The notes under the pieces were generated by a model. The model made no database searches. It saw nothing but the letters and a program-made list of their open reading frames with translations, and was not told the origin of the DNA. From Discostella pseudostelligera (lineage: Eukaryota > Bacillariophyta > Thalassiosirophyceae > Thalassiosirales > Thalassiosiraceae), in NCBI GenBank assembly GCA_036940085.1, contig JALLBK010000500.1, positions 1 through 25,511 of the forward strand: 25,511 nucleotides of DNA, read 5' to 3'. Made by a program: the position numbers and the translations under genes. Below are positions 9,604 to 19,600 of the stretch, in pieces (position 1 is the stretch's first letter; every line of letters starts with the position of its first letter).

Positions 9604-10526
9604 CGTTGCTCAAGGCTCTATTCCTCCTATGATTTGTTGTGATTAGCTCTCCTAAGCTGTCGATATCATGGTGGTGGTTCGATGCGATGGTGATATGAGT
9701 GCCGGGGTATGAATGCTTTGCTGCTGCGATGACTTGGCTTGGTGGACTCTCTCGCCAACAGCCAACACGAGAAACACACTGCGAGAGCAGTTGGTGTCGG
9801 AGGGAAGTCCGTTTCAGGGACCCTTCCCAACTGGCTAGAAAAAAGACCGCTACGCGAAAATGAGTTACTTAAGAAATAATGGAGATTTAAGAAATTCCTA
9901 TTACCGTAATTCCTCAAAGGAAAGAAGACATAATAATATTCACGCAGTGATTTCTCGTCAAGCGCTTCAAAAAGCAAGAAAGTGTCGCAAATTGGCTATT
10001 GTAGACAATTTTGCATGATCTTCGACCCTAAAAAAGCCCTTCGCATGTGCGAAGACCCCTCGACAGTCATAAAGACCTCGTGGTGACATGAGGAACCGAA
10101 GATGCATCTGCAAATCTTTTTAAGGTGAATGTCGTATCGCTGTTCGTCGGGATGATATCGAGAGGGATTCCTTTCTCACTTCGTCTCAGAGCTTCTCAGA
10201 AAGTGCACATCATAAAATCGCGATCGGCGAGACAGCATGACAGCATCTTCTCTCGGCTTTAGCTAGGCTACGATAGGTTGATGGATGATGATGATGTTGT
10301 TGACACACCTACCTCTACTCTACCAGACTTCCCATACAAACAATAATATGAAAACGATTCATGATCATGGTTTCTCTCGGTACAACGACGGTAATCGCAT
10401 AGAGTAGTTGATAGAGGATGGATGTTTGCTTCCTCTCCAACAAGGCCATCGTGAAGACCGAAGGCGATTTGATCAAACGTACCCTTTACTTACGCCGACG
10501 GCCGACGCTGCCACTCCAATGCTACT
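9604..10526. promoter_or_regulatory. 923-bp divergent intergenic region
   Basis: This is the longest gene-free stretch. It lies between the start codons of the MDR fusion (minus) and the 473-residue unknown protein (plus), so it should hold both promoters and 5' UTRs. It contains an inverted repeat at 10039-10054, AT-rich sequence around 9850-9950, a short basic ORF at 9860-10018 that I do not support as a gene, and a minimal uORF at 10519-10530. I see no tRNA, snRNA or transposon end. Confidence 0.5.
10039..10054. repeat. short inverted repeat, 7-bp arms
   Basis: CTTCGCA and TGCGAAG are perfect inverted arms separated by TG. The site lies near the middle of the divergent intergenic region. 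It could be a binding site for a dimeric factor, but one copy in about 900 bp is weak evidence. Confidence 0.35.
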
Positions 10527-10530
10527 ATGA
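10519..10530 (+). promoter_or_regulatory. minimal uORF overlapping the next start codon
   Basis: ATG CTA CTA TGA starts 8 bases before the main ATG at 10527. Its TGA overlaps that ATG as ATGA. A ribosome starting here would make a three-residue peptide and terminate on the main start, an arrangement compatible with reinitiation control. Whether it lies in the transcript is unknown. Confidence 0.4.
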
Positions 10531-11948
10531 ACAATAGTTCCGACTTTCGAAAACGCGCTCGAGCTGCCACTACTGTCATCCATGCTCCTGAGCCGACACC
10601 GTACTACAATAGGAGGACAATGATGTGGCTAGGGTGGCCTCCACCTATACAACCAGGACAACATGGCATGCCGATGCCGACGGCACCGCCGCCACCAGCA
10701 GCGCCAGCGCCATCAAGCAAGGCGACTGCGTCGTCAATTACCAAGACGTCCACTCGTCCAGCAGTGAAGCCAGCATCGGCTGTCAAATCTGCCACCTCCT
10801 CCTACAACCACTTTTCATGCATATGTCGCACTCCCGAAATCTGTCGCGAGATATCTACACGATGGGCAAAGGAGGCGGGCGTCACTGAATATTCCAAATT
10901 TGTACAGCTGCCACGTCGATCATTGATGGATGTTATCGATGATGATGCACAAGTTGGTAAACATGTCTTAGCCTATCGCAGAGCGGCATTGCAATGTTTG
11001 GGGTACACTACTGACGACGATGATGAATTTGCATTGCGACGGGGTAGGGTGGGAATGGGCGTCATAGATCGCATCTCGGTGGTGCATTTCCATCCAAGTG
11101 TGATACCCATTCTTATATTGCAAGAGGAGGCGGAGGAAGAGGAGGAAGGAGAGTGGCAGAATCGGCAAAAACTTCACAAGATTCGTACTGGCAATGTTGG
11201 GTTTGGGGACATAGTGAATAATCTTAGAAGTGGTGGTAAAATATGCAAGTCGGACAAGTGGCGTTTACCCTGCGCACTTGGCCAAAATCTTGGTATGGCG
11301 GAGGAATCATTTAGCCCTACCCTGGACTCCTACGGGAATATCACTTTCGTCGCATTGCCGAATTATGATTTGAATAATGCGATGAATGATGTGACCAGTG
11401 CGATTACTACAAAGAATTGGATTGACCAACAACGCAGTGGTAGTAAAACGAGTTCGATGACGACAATGACCAACCAGACGAAAACGATGACGACCAATAA
11501 CAAACCAATCTTGCACCACTTCGACCATGGTGGCGATGTCATTAGGAATGGCACAGCATTGTTTACACCGAATGACTCTGCACTGACAACAGAGGAATTA
11601 AAACATGACAATACCCGATTAATGAAAATGTACATCGATTTGGCGCATCGATATGAACAGGAGGTCAAGGCACGTACTGCCTATGAACAATTGGCAACAG
11701 CATTGCAGAGTAATCTTGATACGGTGACGTCGTTGTTGAATACCAACAGCAACATCAAGCAAGCTACGGAGCTTATTTCGAATGGACATGTAGGAGGACA
11801 TGCAATAATACCGAAAGCAACAACGAATACGAATACGACTGCTACTGCTACAATTTCGCCATGGAATGACATTCACTCCGGCGAAGAAGTGGGTGCAGTT
11901 GCCGAACTACTGGAGCTAATACAAAATGGGACATTGGTGGCTAAATGA
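10527..11948 (+). CDS. protein of unknown function with weak THAP-like Cys/His region and coiled coil
   Basis: This is a single-exon gene of 473 residues starting at ATG 10527; the next in-frame ATGs fall at residues 32-33. Residues 1-92 are Pro/Ala/Ser-rich with a WLGWPPP patch. Residues 94-190 contain Cys at 98, 100 and 106, then KFVQLPRR, YRRAALQCLG and RISVVHFHPS. This order resembles the THAP zinc-finger pattern (CxC region, F-x-x-P, C..HF), but the usual Cys two residues before the HF His is not in place, so the match may be degenerate or accidental. An acidic run lies near 200-210. About residues 352-405 are predicted coiled coil (EELKHDNTRLMKMYIDLAHR). DNA binding is only a possibility. 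It converges on SYO1, with stop codons 236 bp apart. Confidence 0.6.
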   Translation: MNNSSDFRKRARAATTVIHAPEPTPYYNRRTMMWLGWPPPIQPGQHGMPMPTAPPPPAAPAPSSKATASSITKTSTRPAVKPASAVKSATSSYNHFSCICRTPEICREISTRWAKEAGVTEYSKFVQLPRRSLMDVIDDDAQVGKHVLAYRRAALQCLGYTTDDDDEFALRRGRVGMGVIDRISVVHFHPSVIPILILQEEAEEEEEGEWQNRQKLHKIRTGNVGFGDIVNNLRSGGKICKSDKWRLPCALGQNLGMAEESFSPTLDSYGNITFVALPNYDLNNAMNDVTSAITTKNWIDQQRSGSKTSSMTTMTNQTKTMTTNNKPILHHFDHGGDVIRNGTALFTPNDSALTTEELKHDNTRLMKMYIDLAHRYEQEVKARTAYEQLATALQSNLDTVTSLLNTNSNIKQATELISNGHVGGHAIIPKATTNTNTTATATISPWNDIHSGEEVGAVAELLELIQNGTLVAK

Positions 11949-12184
11949 GGGAAGTGTGACTCAGTCCGAGATACACGTCGGAGGCACAATACTGCATTCA
12001 CGGTGGTGGATCCATCGTCGTTGAGTTCCAGAGATGGGAAGTGGCCGCGGCGGTGGCGGAGATGTCGTTGATGAAGGCTACTAGCCTCGCCATGATTTGC
12101 ATTTTGTCTAAACAAATAATTTATAAAGCGATGTGGAAAATGCTTCTTCTATCAATTTCTCTTCTACCACCAACCGTTCAATCA

Positions 12185-15100
12185 TCACCTCCTTACCATG
12201 TCTTGTTTGTACTTGATGAATCTGGTGGCATTCAAAGCAGTTTCATTCCAGACGCACCCATCCTCATTCACCTCCTCCATTTTCGACTCCTCCCACCGAG
12301 TTGGGTCGGAAGATGCAGACGAGGCTGCAGCAACAACCTTTTTAACGCTCCTCTTGAACCAAGGCAAACATTTCCTTAATTGGTCTAATACGCATTCCTC
12401 ATCAAAAACGCGCTCGTGGCAGTCATCATTGCCGTACATGTCCATCAAGACGTTGAGTACTTCGTGCGCAATTACTATCGAATCGACCATCGCTATCATC
12501 CCATTCTTTCCGCCGCCACCGCCCTGTGCGTCGTCACAGCTGGAAATGGCAAATGCCAATCGGGACAACAGTGCACGGCAAACCTTGCGATCGGTTGTTT
12601 CTGGGTGTGTCACTTCCGGATTTGTGCATAGTACGCCCAAAATGGATGTTATGTTCAGATGTGTTTGCAGCATTGCTTCAACATCGTCGTCATCGGGAGT
12701 GGTGACGTCGGTCGCAGCCATAGTATCGCTGGTACGCTGTTGTGAAAGGAGGGCAATTAAATGATCCAGCGTCTGCGTGTCAATCAGCACATGAGAGGGT
12801 GGCTGATTCCGAAGTAGTGAGAGCAGCACGGAGGTTACGTGCTGTTGATGACGGCATTCAATCCTTATAACTTGATTGTTACCACCACGTTCATTGGTGG
12901 AACATGCTACTTTCCCGGTGGTTGAGGATGTAGAATCATCAAGCAGTGACACTAGTTGTCGCAAAAATAAGTCTAAATTGTTCTTCCCCTCGTTCTCTCC
13001 AGCCACTCCTTCAAGAAGATTGCTCGCCACAACATTGCCCAGGCAAATTGCGCAAGTCGACAGAATTTCTTCGACGTCTTGTGACACTAACTTGGGAAGA
13101 CGAGCAGCCGGTTTTGCCTCCTCCTTAATATCAGCGTTGGCGGTGCCTGTACCAGCTGTTGTAGTTGGATTTGTTGCCGCAAAAGTAGCAGCATTGGGAA
13201 GGAACTCCACCCAATACCGAAAGTAATGCAGCAAAGTCATGGGTAGATTGTGTCGTGCATCCATCATTGAGTTGTAGATCGCATTATCGTACTCTGCGAT
13301 GTTCATGTTGGTGGTGGTCACTGCATCTCCTGCATGTTTGCTATTGGCGGAGGATGATAACAGCCTCACCTCGTCGTCCGAATCCCACATGTGCTCATCA
13401 TCGTCATCATCGGCTGCATACATCATTCCTTCATCCTCATCATCCTCGTCTTCCTTCTCCTCGACTTCCATCTCTTTGCCAGAAGTTATATTCGCCACCA
13501 ACTCCAATGCCAATTTCTGTGATCCTACAATAGCCTTCCATTCGGATACGACTTCATCAAGTTCGTCCCTAAGATCATCCTCCGCTTGTTGTTTTTGTTG
13601 TTGCTGCTCATTAGCATTGCTCTCATCGTTGTCATCAACGACCATTACAGCATCCATGTCTTCATTTTTGTCGGACGGGTCTGTAGCTTTCATCGCTGGT
13701 TGTTCGTCCACTGCCACCACCTCATCCATGGTTGACCCATCCGTCATATTCGCCTTCATCTCCTTCTGCCGTCTTGCAATTAGCCTCGCTGGTTCGGAAC
13801 GTGCATTCACTTGAGATACCACCTGCATTTCGACGTTTTCATCATTTTTCAAATCGGAAAGTCGTTTCGACAATGTCATCATTTTTTGAATAAGTCCAAA
13901 GTGCATTGTCGTGGTTGGCGGCGATTCAACATTGTTTTGGATCACGTACTTGCTAAAGAAGGAGTAGAGGCTGGGCAATACGAAATCTTCTGTAGATTTT
14001 TGCACTCGATCAATTGCTGCTTTTAGCTGTTGTGGATCCGTGGACGATGATGGTGGCGGCTGTCCGTCTTCCCATCCCATCCTCTGCTGGAGGTAGACAC
14101 TGCGCAATGCCAGCAATGATCCGCAGGCATGCAACCGTGCCATGATGGGCAATGCCTCATTCGTGGCGAGAAACTCTAATTGAGATGCAATACTGTGAAG
14201 TGACGACGAAGTTGGTCCCGGTTCCATTGTTGGGGACGTGGAAATAATGGATTCAATCAGCGAGAGGTTGTCGTCAAGTAAGGAATGTAGTGAACGTAAG
14301 GCATTGATGGCCGTGTCCATATTTGGTTCCAGAGATGGTGTGCATGTCAATTTCAGTACATCGAATAGATGCCCAATGATGTTGCTGCTGCTGTGATTGT
14401 TGTTTCCCCAACCGCCACTCAATCGTTGTACGGCACGAGAACAATTCTCGATGAGACCCGCAAGTGCATCCAGGGTTAAGGAGAGTAGGGTCCATTGCTC
14501 TTGCATCTTCAGCTTGAGTTTTCCGGCACCTCCATTGGCGATGCTACTATTTTCACCATCGTCCTTCTTCTTTTTCTTTGCATCATTATCTGTAGTTGAT
14601 ACAGGAATCATGCACTGAAGAGTAATTGACGTATTTTGTATCCGTTGCAATAGTATCGGCACCATGACATCGGATGCCACCACATCTTCATCATCGTACC
14701 CCTCGTCCAATGACGATGCCACACCACCACCACCACCACTACTACCCCTTTTCTTCTTCTTTCCATCGCCATCATCGCCATTAATTCCATAATAGAATGA
14801 AATATAATTCGATAAACATCCCACAGCAATTGTCGCACATGGAGTATCTACATCTAGTATACGTTCGGAGAGTGCTCGTAGCAATGTTGGATTGCATGCC
14901 TCTACCGCTCCTCCTGAAGTTGTTGATAACGAGGATGCTACCGAAGTTGCAATCTTCTTCTTGTTGTTGCCGCTCGTCTCTGAACGTAGTACCAACTTCT
15001 TTTTCGAGGCGGCATTTTCAAGCGATGTCGCATCATACAAGGTGCGTGATAATGCAACGAGAGATGCATGACGGACACGTGGATCACCATGCCGGATCTT

Positions 15101-15268
15101 TAGTATGATTTTGGCTGCTGGACCGTTATTGGTGCTGCTACTGCTGGAAGTACTGGCTGCTGCCGATGTCGATGATGAAGCAAGTGATGAAGATGGATCA
15201 TCGGCCAAACCAGTTGGACGATCGCCACCTCTTCGTTGTTTGCTCTTGCGTTTCGATTGTTTGCCCAT
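12185..15268 (-). CDS. SYO1: SYO1/HEATR3-like ribosomal protein import adaptor
   Basis: This is a single-exon gene of 1027 residues from ATG 15266-15268 to TGA 12185-12187. It starts with a basic tail, MGKQSKRKSKQRR, followed by RPTGL, as in Syo1 family members. Helical ARM/HEAT-type repeats then begin at about residue 55 (KIRHGDPRVRHASLVALSR). A second repeat block has RALSERILDVDTP and GCLSNYI. A long acidic loop at about 595-640 interrupts the repeats; Syo1 proteins carry an acidic insert at a comparable place. The protein ends ATRFIKYKQDMVRR. In yeast, Syo1 carries Rpl5 and Rpl11 into the nucleus for 5S RNP assembly, and the same role is inferred here. It is longer than the yeast protein because of Ser/Gly/Lys-rich inserts. 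It is divergent from the Cys-rich secreted gene across 460 bp. Confidence 0.82.
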   Translation of the reverse strand: MGKQSKRKSKQRRGGDRPTGLADDPSSSLASSSTSAAASTSSSSSTNNGPAAKIILKIRHGDPRVRHASLVALSRTLYDATSLENAASKKKLVLRSETSGNNKKKIATSVASSLSTTSGGAVEACNPTLLRALSERILDVDTPCATIAVGCLSNYISFYYGINGDDGDGKKKKRGSSGGGGGVASSLDEGYDDEDVVASDVMVPILLQRIQNTSITLQCMIPVSTTDNDAKKKKKDDGENSSIANGGAGKLKLKMQEQWTLLSLTLDALAGLIENCSRAVQRLSGGWGNNNHSSSNIIGHLFDVLKLTCTPSLEPNMDTAINALRSLHSLLDDNLSLIESIISTSPTMEPGPTSSSLHSIASQLEFLATNEALPIMARLHACGSLLALRSVYLQQRMGWEDGQPPPSSSTDPQQLKAAIDRVQKSTEDFVLPSLYSFFSKYVIQNNVESPPTTTMHFGLIQKMMTLSKRLSDLKNDENVEMQVVSQVNARSEPARLIARRQKEMKANMTDGSTMDEVVAVDEQPAMKATDPSDKNEDMDAVMVVDDNDESNANEQQQQKQQAEDDLRDELDEVVSEWKAIVGSQKLALELVANITSGKEMEVEEKEDEDDEDEGMMYAADDDDDEHMWDSDDEVRLLSSSANSKHAGDAVTTTNMNIAEYDNAIYNSMMDARHNLPMTLLHYFRYWVEFLPNAATFAATNPTTTAGTGTANADIKEEAKPAARLPKLVSQDVEEILSTCAICLGNVVASNLLEGVAGENEGKNNLDLFLRQLVSLLDDSTSSTTGKVACSTNERGGNNQVIRIECRHQQHVTSVLLSLLRNQPPSHVLIDTQTLDHLIALLSQQRTSDTMAATDVTTPDDDDVEAMLQTHLNITSILGVLCTNPEVTHPETTDRKVCRALLSRLAFAISSCDDAQGGGGGKNGMIAMVDSIVIAHEVLNVLMDMYGNDDCHERVFDEECVLDQLRKCLPWFKRSVKKVVAAASSASSDPTRWEESKMEEVNEDGCVWNETALNATRFIKYKQDMVRR

Positions 15269-15728
15269 GATATGACGACCGCTGCTTATTCGTTTGGTGG
15301 ATGATGATTATTTGATGGTCGGTATTTATTGGTGGTGGTGTTCGATGCTGCGATGCTGTGGACGGAGCATGCTGTTCATGTTCATGGTTGATGTTCATGT
15401 TGTTGTGGTTGTGGGTGGTATATCTTTTTCAATTTTAAATATTTTAAAATTTGCTAAGTATCTTTCAGATCTTCGAATCGACGGAAAGACTCTGACGAAG
15501 TTTCGTCCGTCTGTCGACGGAGAGTCAACTCTCTTTATGTCGCAAAGCGCATCAACTCCGAGGACTTCCGGTTCCACCATAGTAGCCGTAGACTGTCCAC
15601 CATGCACCGACCTGCACCGACCATGTTGGACGATGCCGACCACCACCACCACCACTATGACACAAGTCTTCATAGGCGAACAATAATAGTACTCACTCGT
15701 ATCAATATACAATACCATTAATCTGACA
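15269..15728. promoter_or_regulatory. divergent promoter between SYO1 and the Cys-rich secreted gene
   Basis: This is 460 bp without a gene. It holds an AT-rich core (15424-15462), an inverted repeat GACGAA-GT-TTCGTC at 15494-15507, two direct copies of TCGACGGA at 15478-15485 and 15514-15521, and two tandem copies of TGCACCGACC at 15603-15622. These could be factor-binding sites for either gene. No TATA box is clear. Confidence 0.5.
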
Positions 15729-16280
15729 ATGAAGCAATACGGCATCCTTCTGGCATTACTGTCAAAGACGGTAGTAGTACTGTCGCACGAGATAGTAAAA
15801 CCTTCGAATTTGAGGGGAGAACCCGACTACTACTACACAACAACATTCGCCGATGACGACGCGGTCGACCCTTTCATCGCAGTTGAAGCACCAAACGACG
15901 AGGACCAGAATGACAATAACGATGGCCATCATGAAGTAGTAAGAGGAGGAGCAGTGCTACTTCACGAAGACCTCTGTCAAGACATTCGGCGTGCACGGAT
16001 TCAAACATGTACCAACAATTGTGTCACTCGATCGACGGGGTCCACAACTCGATACCAATGCCGTGTGCAATGCACTGCCAAGTACCAAAACAATGGTACC
16101 GGGAGAGAATCGACTGGTCCAGGGAAGTATCATACGATTGCACCCACTCCTACTCCGCCGAGTCGAGGACGGATCGCCTGTATTCAAAATTGTAGTGCCA
16201 GGGGTGGTAGCGTGGAGGTACAGAGGATGTGCAAGGCGAAATGTCCCGTTCCTGAGAAGTTTGATTGGGAGCTTTGTTGA
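15729..16280 (+). CDS. small secreted Cys-rich protein with two CX3C-X12-CX3C units
   Basis: This is a single-exon gene of 183 residues from ATG 15729. Residues 1-19 are a clear signal peptide (MKQYGILLALLSKTVVVLS). Residues 30-75 are acidic. The C-terminal half has ten Cys. Cys 94, 98, 111 and 115 form CX3C-X12-CX3C. Cys 151, 155, 168 and 172 form exactly the same spacing after a Thr/Pro linker. Cys 83 and 183 are single. Paired CX3C motifs are the hallmark of helical-hairpin (alpha-hairpinin-type) disulfide folds, in which two helices are stapled by two disulfides. No family is recognised by sequence, so function (defence, protease inhibition, wall protein) is open. AATAAA at 16345-16350 may mark the 3' end. 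Confidence 0.7.
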   Translation: MKQYGILLALLSKTVVVLSHEIVKPSNLRGEPDYYYTTTFADDDAVDPFIAVEAPNDEDQNDNNDGHHEVVRGGAVLLHEDLCQDIRRARIQTCTNNCVTRSTGSTTRYQCRVQCTAKYQNNGTGRESTGPGKYHTIAPTPTPPSRGRIACIQNCSARGGSVEVQRMCKAKCPVPEKFDWELC

Positions 16281-16628
16281 GAGGACTCACGCACAAAATC
16301 GAAAGGTGATACTTTGCATTGGAAAAGAGCTAGAGGCTAGAGAGAATAAAAATGAGTAGTAGGAAAATCATGACTTGCATCAAATTGATCGGTGGAGCTA
16401 ATTTTATGAATTCTTAGTTAGTAGGCCATGAGTATGCTAGAACTTTACTCTAGTGCATAGTGCATGCTTCTTCCTCACATTCATCAATGCCATACGATGC
16501 ATTGATGAATCTATCTATATTGAAGAGTGGAAGCATGAGGCACGAAGTGGAACACCAGACACATATCCATCGAAGGCATCCATTAAATCCAGACTCAAAC
16601 ATAGAATCATGACCATACGTGCACAAGG
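16281..16628. other. 348-bp convergent 3' region
   Basis: This lies between the stop of the Cys-rich gene (+) and the stop of the PDZ gene (-). It contains AATAAA at 16345-16350 and a large nested inverted repeat at 16463-16537. The two 3' UTRs probably meet or overlap here. No coding potential is convincing. Confidence 0.5.
16463..16537. repeat. nested inverted repeat (12-bp inner and 8-bp outer arms)
   Basis: ATTCATCAATGC at 16479-16490 is perfectly complementary to GCATTGATGAAT at 16499-16510 across an 8-bp loop. Outside it, CATGCTTC (16463-16470) pairs with GAAGCATG (16530-16537). The intervening right side is 11 bases longer, giving a bulge. Transcribed from either strand it would form a stable hairpin inside a convergent 3' region. 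Confidence 0.8.
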
Positions 16629-19600
16629 TCATTTCGCCTCATCATCAAAGTGTTCAACATCAACGGTCGTCAAAGAACTGGTGCTACGAAGTGCATCTCG
16701 TTGTCTATCGTTGCAGAACGTAAGCTCCAGCTGACCACTAGCAGCCCAACGCCTTTTCATTGCATTCACTATGAGCTGGGCATTTGAATATGAGGGAACC
16801 ACCTCTCCATCCAATGTTTCGAGAGTACACCCAATGAATGGTTGGTTCGATGCCTTCATTTCTCGTTGAAATAATCCAGCAACGCCCTTTATATTCTTAA
16901 CAACGATATCCGATCCATTCATACCTGTAACGAATGTGCATCCCAAATAGTCATAATCCGGTGATGGAATGGAGAATGTGTGCGCTGATTCCAAGTCAAA
17001 CGAAAGTGGAGATGACGACAAATATGACTTGACTGAGGGCAGTTGCTTCGCTTGTGCTCGTGCAAACGTCAGGGCAAGTGGTGAATACTGTTTAAGCATG
17101 TTGATGACCTTGTCTAGAGGGAGCGACGATTCGGGCTGTAGGATTAGAACGTTGAAAAGGTGCGAATAGAACAGCCGACGCATGTAGTTTCACTCACCCA
17201 AATTCGGTGAAGGATCGCTATTTTTGAGAAATCTACACCCAGCACCAACAGGAATGCCGTTAATGAAAACCAAGTTATCTCCAACAAAGACTCCACCAGT
17301 CTCAGCAGCACCCTCTGTAAGAGCAAAGTCGGCCAGGACAATTTTCTTCTCATTGGAGTTTGTTGTCGAATTCACCTCGGTGAATACTAATTCTGACGGT
17401 CCTCCAAAGACTTCACATTCACTTTCACATTTCTTTATGATGATGTGATGTTGGTAGGGCTTGACAAAACCAAGTGATAGTGGTCGATTTGACCCTACCT
17501 CCTCCAACAGTGAGAGAGCCTTCCGCTTACCTTGTCCGTTTTCTCCCAGGACGAGAGTTCCATTAATGTGGCTAAGTAGATCGCCCACCGCAACCTTTCC
17601 ACTCTTTTCTACTGGATTAGTTCGCCCGTTCGAGTCCTGACTAAACCTGACGACGGCGAGTGCAAAATTATCATGACTTCTCAATTTCAGCCCGATGTCA
17701 CCCTCATCAACGATAGCAACAGTGGTGACAAGGGTTGTGTCGTCTTGATTTTTATTCAGTGATTTTGCCTTCGCAGAGGAATCTGCCCCCGGCTGCTTGA
17801 ACATTTTATCCATCTGCACTTGATCATTCTGTGTAGCAAGTTTGAACAAGATAGCCTTGGGCCGTGCTGGATCCTTTAATGCGGCGAACAATTCCACTCG
17901 AGTCTCAGGTCCGTATCTTTTACCATTCACGCTTATAATGGTAGAGCCTTTGAACAAGTCTGGGTCAAGTTGCTTTGATTGCGCAACCATCCTCGCTTGG
18001 GTGCCTCTAGGCAAATCAATCACCTTCAACCAGCCACTTTTGTCATTGGTAAGAATATTGAGTCCCAGGGGTACTCGTTCTCTCCAAACAAGTTCCACCT
18101 CATCTTCAGTTTCATCAACCTCGACGTTTGTAACATGATGCGCTGCCAGTTCGGGCAAGTTGTCGAGTTCAAGGTTGGCAGTTCGCATGATAAGATCCCA
18201 GTAGTTGCAGAGGTTTGTGTTCAACATATCAATAAGCCGTCCAATATTGTTTGTCAACGCGTTGATGATGACGTTCACAACATAGTCTCGTAGTCTGGTC
18301 CCAAGAAGAGATGCCAACTTGTTGGCAACCCAAGTGATACGTCCCTCACCTTGGACAGTAAGTTCGACGCCACCAATGGAACATGATCTATCATTTAGGC
18401 ATAGCACTGGTTCCCACGTGGGGACTGTCTGCCCAGTGACGGGATCAATCTCCATCTTTGCGATACGACGACGGAGCTCAAATTTCAACCGAATTGCCCC
18501 ATCCCAGAGTCTCGTGTTAGCCTTACCACTCCCCTTTAAATATGGCATGTATGTCTGTTCAAAACACCATACCGCATCATCGAGTGTGGCGGAGATGTTT
18601 CTAATGTCAATTACCAACAGTTCAGATGCAGTAACGGCACGAGCGGTAGTTGTTTGCGACGACGAGGCACGTATTCCTGCAATTTCAATTGTGATGTCCT
18701 CCTTCTTCACCTTGAAACCCGCCATGCTTAGATTTGATAAATGATAGACTAAACCATCCCTCACTCCATCGAACGGCGGGACAGGCATTGACGGCAATAT
18801 CTTCAACAAAAAGTCTAAAGCAGAATCACCCGCGCTTGAGATTAGTTCGCGCCTGGCTGCTTCGTCGGTGATGGCACTTTGTGTGTGATCCAATAGCTTG
18901 TTCATGTCAAGGCTGTCCACGCTCTGCATTACCGCATCCTTGGTTATGCCCGCTTTGACCGCAATATCCATGAGTCCTGTAGCCGCATCAGCTCCTTTAG
19001 GTAGCTTATTGTTGGTACTGTCACTACTAAGACGCGCCGATGCCGCCTCAAAGCTATCAAGCAGACTCTCGGCCTTGACAATCAACCCTCCACTATTGGC
19101 AACGACTTGCTCATCGTCCAAATATCCGGCAGCCATATCTATTATGTCATTCATACTTAATTCCCCTCGAGTAATTTGCCGTACCTTTATCATAACATCA
19201 TCGGCATTCGTGTTCCAATGCTTGGACTCCCTCATCTTTGCTTCGGCAGCATCTAGTTGGACTTCGATCTCTTTGGCAGCCTTCATTGCAATTGGTTGAA
19301 ATAACGCCATCGATCCTCCCTCTCCTCTCGAAATTTCAGCAATTTGTTCTGCAGTCAAATCTTTTCCTAGTTGGGACTCCAGATCGATGAATGTCCGTTC
19401 CAGACGCAGGAGCACCGAATCGCGATAACCACTTCGTTGCGAAAGGAGTGCAATGAGTGTTTCTTTCGTCCCCTTCATGGTGGATGACGCAGATTGTTGT
19501 AAATTGGCAATCACTGATTGGATAGTATCTTCGGAAGAAAGTCTCTCAAGTCCCAAAAGTGATGTCACTTTGGTACTGTACCCATCAGCAGTGTGTTGCA

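Noticed and set aside
9666..9977. 103-codon minus-strand ORF in the same intergenic region
   Set aside because: Composition is unlike the neighbouring proteins and there is no motif; its start is not supported. Probably the 5' UTR or promoter of the MDR gene.
9860..10018. 52-codon basic ORF (starts MSYLRNNG) in the long divergent intergenic region
   Set aside because: Short, no recognisable motif or splice support, and AT-rich surroundings make such an ORF plausible by chance.
12198..14618. Several plus-strand ORFs opposite SYO1 (for example 12198-12764, 13299-13814)
   Set aside because: Antisense shadows of a convincing 1027-residue gene; Ser/Cys-rich runs mirror its acidic and Gln-rich codons.
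15395..15745. 116-codon minus-strand ORF across the SYO1/Cys-rich promoter
   Set aside because: It overlaps the start of the secreted gene, has no motif, and its Val/Thr runs come from simple CAC repeats.
17134..17197. Alternative intron end at CCTACAG for the TULIP-PDZ gene
   Set aside because: It leaves the wrong phase and the joined frame loses the DKVINMLKQ strand; the CCCTCTAG acceptor restores it.
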